A stretch of DNA of 64,000 bases, from assembly GCA_023078555.1 (NCBI GenBank), contig CM041196.1, positions 8,567,985 through 8,631,984 on the forward strand. Reading direction: 5' to 3'. Positions 61,901-64,000 of this stretch are shown here, in pieces. Position 1 is the first letter of the stretch. Every line of letters begins with the position of its first letter. Below the pieces are notes generated by a model. That model was not told where the DNA came from, did no database searches, and saw nothing but the letters and a program-made list of their open reading frames with translations. The translations under genes were made by a program, and so were the position numbers. Origin of the DNA: Ulva prolifera (Eukaryota; Chlorophyta; Ulvophyceae; Ulvales; Ulvaceae).

Positions 61901-63130
61901 TTCACCTCACTGTACAGGTCATCGCATGAGAATGTGCAGGCGTAAGCAGTTGCCGTGGCAGCGAGCCGCAGCGTGGGGGCCAGGCGCACCGCGGGGTGAT
62001 TCTGCGGCCTCTAGGATGATGCGGCCGGTGATCTGAAACAGCAGCGTCACGTACGAGCTCTGCGTGTGCCCGGCCTTGGCGAAGGCCCACAGCAGGGACT
62101 GCAGGGAGCGCAGGCCGCTGTGGCCCGCAGCGCCGTTGTGGTCACACCAGCGCACGGCCGCCTGCGCGACCCGCTGCAGCACACGCTTGCGGTCGATCCC
62201 GAGCTTCGTCAGCGCCGCCGCAAACATGGACAGCGAGTGGAGGTCCCAGGAGCCGAGGCCTCGCCGCAGGATAGTGTCGAGGGCGGCGGTGACGGTGTGA
62301 GGCTCCAGGGGTGCGCTGGACGCGGAGCACGCGCGGAAGACCATCGCCGGGCAGCGCCCGTCTGGCGGGCAGGAGGCGGTGAGCTCCTGGAGGAGCATCT
62401 CAGGCAGGCCCTGTGGGCCCAGGCGGCACCTGTGGAAGGATGCAGCGACCTCGAAGAGCATGCGTTCATCGCAGTCTTGAAGGTGGTGCGCTAGTGCTGC
62501 ATTGATGATCTCCATGCCGGGATGTCTTCGCACGCTTGCGAAGCTACACTCCCGCTGAGCAAGCTGCAAAGATGTATCGCGTCGCGCTTGTGCGGTCCGG
62601 GCATGAATGGTACCGATGGTGGTCCAAGAGGTGACCACGAATTGGGCATGCACGTCTACGCGCTGGATTCTACCACCACTCAGAGGGTGTCAGAGGCGGC
62701 ATTTTCTGAATTCGAGCATGACAAACAGCATAGCTGCCCTGCTATCGCTTCGTGACAAGGCAGGACAACCGTCACAGCTGAAAATGAAATGTACCTTTGA
62801 AAGCAGAGAGTAGCAGGCGCTAGTGTTAATCTGGTCCAACAGGTGAGAATGTCGGTGAGCAGCAGATAGAACATCATCAGATACTTTACTTCGCCTTATC
62901 TCAGCCAGCAGCTTCCTCTCGGTCATCGGGGACGTGCGGAAGGATGCGTCCCGCTCCACCGCTGCTGCGCCTGCCCACACTTGCCTCGTACCCGGCGGGA
63001 CTGGCAGCGACAGCGATCCATGTGCCTCTGAATAGCTGGCTTTACGCCCCTGCGGGCGCGCGTACAAGGCACTTTGCGCGAAGCAGTGGCGGGAAAGTGT
63101 CGTTGTTGGTTGAATTGCCCTCAGCTCCAT
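58976..63130 (-). CDS. RAP-domain protein with LWA-type helical repeats (organelle RNA factor)
   Basis: Five exons: 63130-62795, 62563-61990, 61603-61335, 60939-60098 and 59744-58976, giving 929 residues. The first 60 residues lack acidic runs and are rich in Arg/Ser/Ala (MELRAIQPTTTLSRHCFAQ), suiting a plastid or mitochondrial transit peptide. The middle has recurring helix-pair signatures: SLLWAFAKAGH, AQLMWSYATVAEA, SNMLWAAATVSLHH, ATCLWAFGRLAHVS, TVALWASAVAEEHS. These are the LWA motif of octotricopeptide (OPR) and FASTK-like proteins. The RAP domain covers about residues 715-790: SVDIWVPAAGLALEVDGPLHF, LKRRLLRRCGVRAVALPFYEW and RLEYLRQLL, with the endonuclease-like D/E positions present. 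A charged tail of about 130 residues follows. Such proteins bind and process or stabilise organelle transcripts; the specific RNA is unknown. Donors are GTACAT, GTGCGC, GTGCGC and GTTGGG. Confidence 0.88.
59881..59892 (+). repeat. Short poly-G run in the last RAP intron
   Basis: About a dozen G in a row (C on the coding strand) lie between exons 60939-60098 and 59744-58976. On the coding strand this is a C-rich stretch upstream of the acceptor at 59745, so it may serve as part of a pyrimidine tract. Confidence 0.8.
61655..61745 (+). repeat. Possible tRNA-derived SINE fragment in RAP intron 2
   Basis: At 61707-61716 there is a perfect pol III B-box (GGTTCGATCC), preceded by gggaggtcgt, exactly the style of a tRNA variable-arm/T-arm junction. 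A small hairpin (CCTC...GAGG) lies just before it. The T-stem does not pair well and no full cloverleaf folds, so it is not a working tRNA. A weak A-box-like TGGGCTGAGGG lies about 40 bases upstream. It sits inside an intron on the strand opposite to the gene. No second copy was found in this window, so this rests on one B-box. Confidence 0.3.
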
Positions 63131-63460
63131 GGTAGACCGGTAACTTTAATTCCTACCCTCCTCAACCCGCATGATAGTCACGATGAGAATGCTAGTGATT
63201 GCTAAGGCGTGCTCGATCTGGGACAAGCCCGCCCGTAACAGCACATCGGTTCATGCCATTGCATGACATCACAACGGGCTCTGGGTCATCAGCACACATT
63301 CATGCATGTAGTCTGAGGCTATCTGTGGATGGACACAATCTTCTGCATTTCAGGCAACGGCGCAGCACAGAACACCATGTGTGACACGGTCGCGCCCCTG
63401 CAATCCTGGTTTTGGGCAGAATGTCCTAACATGCACGCAACGCCACGACGTTATTGAGAA
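63131..63460. other. Interval between RAP gene start and the next minus-strand gene
   Basis: About 330 bases that must hold the RAP promoter and the 3' untranslated region of the gene at the window end. Nothing specific was recognised. Confidence 0.4.
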
Positions 63461-64000
63461 TCAGTGTATCTCTTCTTGCTGGAACTTCTTGCGTTTGGTA
63501 TCTGCGCGTGAGGCTTCACGTATCTTGCGGAGTTTTCTGGCCATCGAGATATCGGGGTTAACGGCCGCTGAGATTCGGTGCATCTTGCTGGGCCGGATGC
63601 GTACGTCGTGACAGCGCGGAATCAGTGAGAGACGCAGCCCTCAATTCATAGTGGAGACAATGCCGCTGCCTCGTCATGATGAGGACGCACATTGATCTCG
63701 GATGCAGCAGCGGTGTCGAGATGATGCGCTGCACTCACACAGGCATCGCGTCCAAGTCCGTGGAGAGCGTTACACCAAGCATCACACCGTCAGGCAGCAA
63801 TGTAATACCAGCCTCTAGTAAGTCCTTGAAAAACGGACACAAGTACCACATGCGCTGGGAGGAAGTCACCAGCAGCACTGCCCAAACTAAACGGCAGCAA
63901 CTACAGCTGGCATCATCACAGAGACTTGATGTACTGACCGACCGTGTCACTCCAGAGGCTCTGCATCGCGCTGGCGACCTCGGAGTCCTCGCTGTGGATC
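63461..64000 (-). CDS. C-terminal end of an unrecognised gene running off the window
   Basis: The terminal exon ends EIH-stop at 63461 and reads KMHRISAAVNPDISMARKL and REASRADTKRKKFQQEE, a basic helical tail. An upstream exon around 63738-63823 follows a tttttcaag acceptor and reads DLLEAGITLLPDGVMLGVTL. At the window edge another piece reads SEDSEVASAMQSLWSDTV before a likely donor. The three pieces share strand and plausible spacing, but I could not fix the phases of the joins. I recognise no family. Confidence 0.4.

Overview
The window is nuclear DNA of a eukaryote, most likely a flagellated green alga (Chlorophyta). Every recognisable gene is split by short spliceosomal introns, mostly about 80-400 bases. 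The gene set combines plant or algal features (an RAP/OPR-type organelle RNA factor, a bestrophin with a long N-terminal extension, MAP65, a stand-alone receiver domain, a bZIP factor) with a cilium assembly factor, DNAAF4. I cannot name a genus. All exon models were built by hand from reading frames, GT/AG sites and family resemblance. Where exon coordinates are listed, the phases join without a frame break unless I say otherwise.

Layout. 1-1701 (-): 3' part missing, secreted thioredoxin-fold protein with a CGEC motif. 2550-4401 (-): KRR1, small-subunit processome. 5323-12818 (+): a 14-exon gene joining a DEDDh 3'-5' exonuclease to a complete RecG-type helicase; this is the most unusual find. 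14705-16131 (-): TFIIS. 17759-20363 (-): MAP65/PRC1. 21655-24200 (-): PEX3. 26063-28356 (-): BFR1-like coiled-coil protein. 29898-33351 (-): protein with two cyclic-nucleotide-binding domains. 37182-40180 (+): bestrophin. 42011-45723 (-): bZIP factor whose DNA-contacting basic region lies on a 34-base micro-exon. 47076-49496 (-): DNAAF4/DYX1C1. 50040-51811 (+): unrecognised gene. 54455-57678 (+): receiver-domain protein. 58976-63130 (-): RAP-domain protein with LWA-type helical repeats. 63461-64000 (-): end of an unrecognised gene that runs off the window. The gaps between these show no gene I can support.

The genes look like independent single-gene units, not a cluster for one pathway. They fall into two composition classes. 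RecG, bestrophin, bZIP and RAP are visibly GC-rich, and their introns mostly begin GTGCG. KRR1, TFIIS, PEX3, BFR1 and DNAAF4 have ordinary composition and use GTATG, GTACG or GTGAG donors. Three of the four GC-rich genes belong to families that usually act in organelles (inference).
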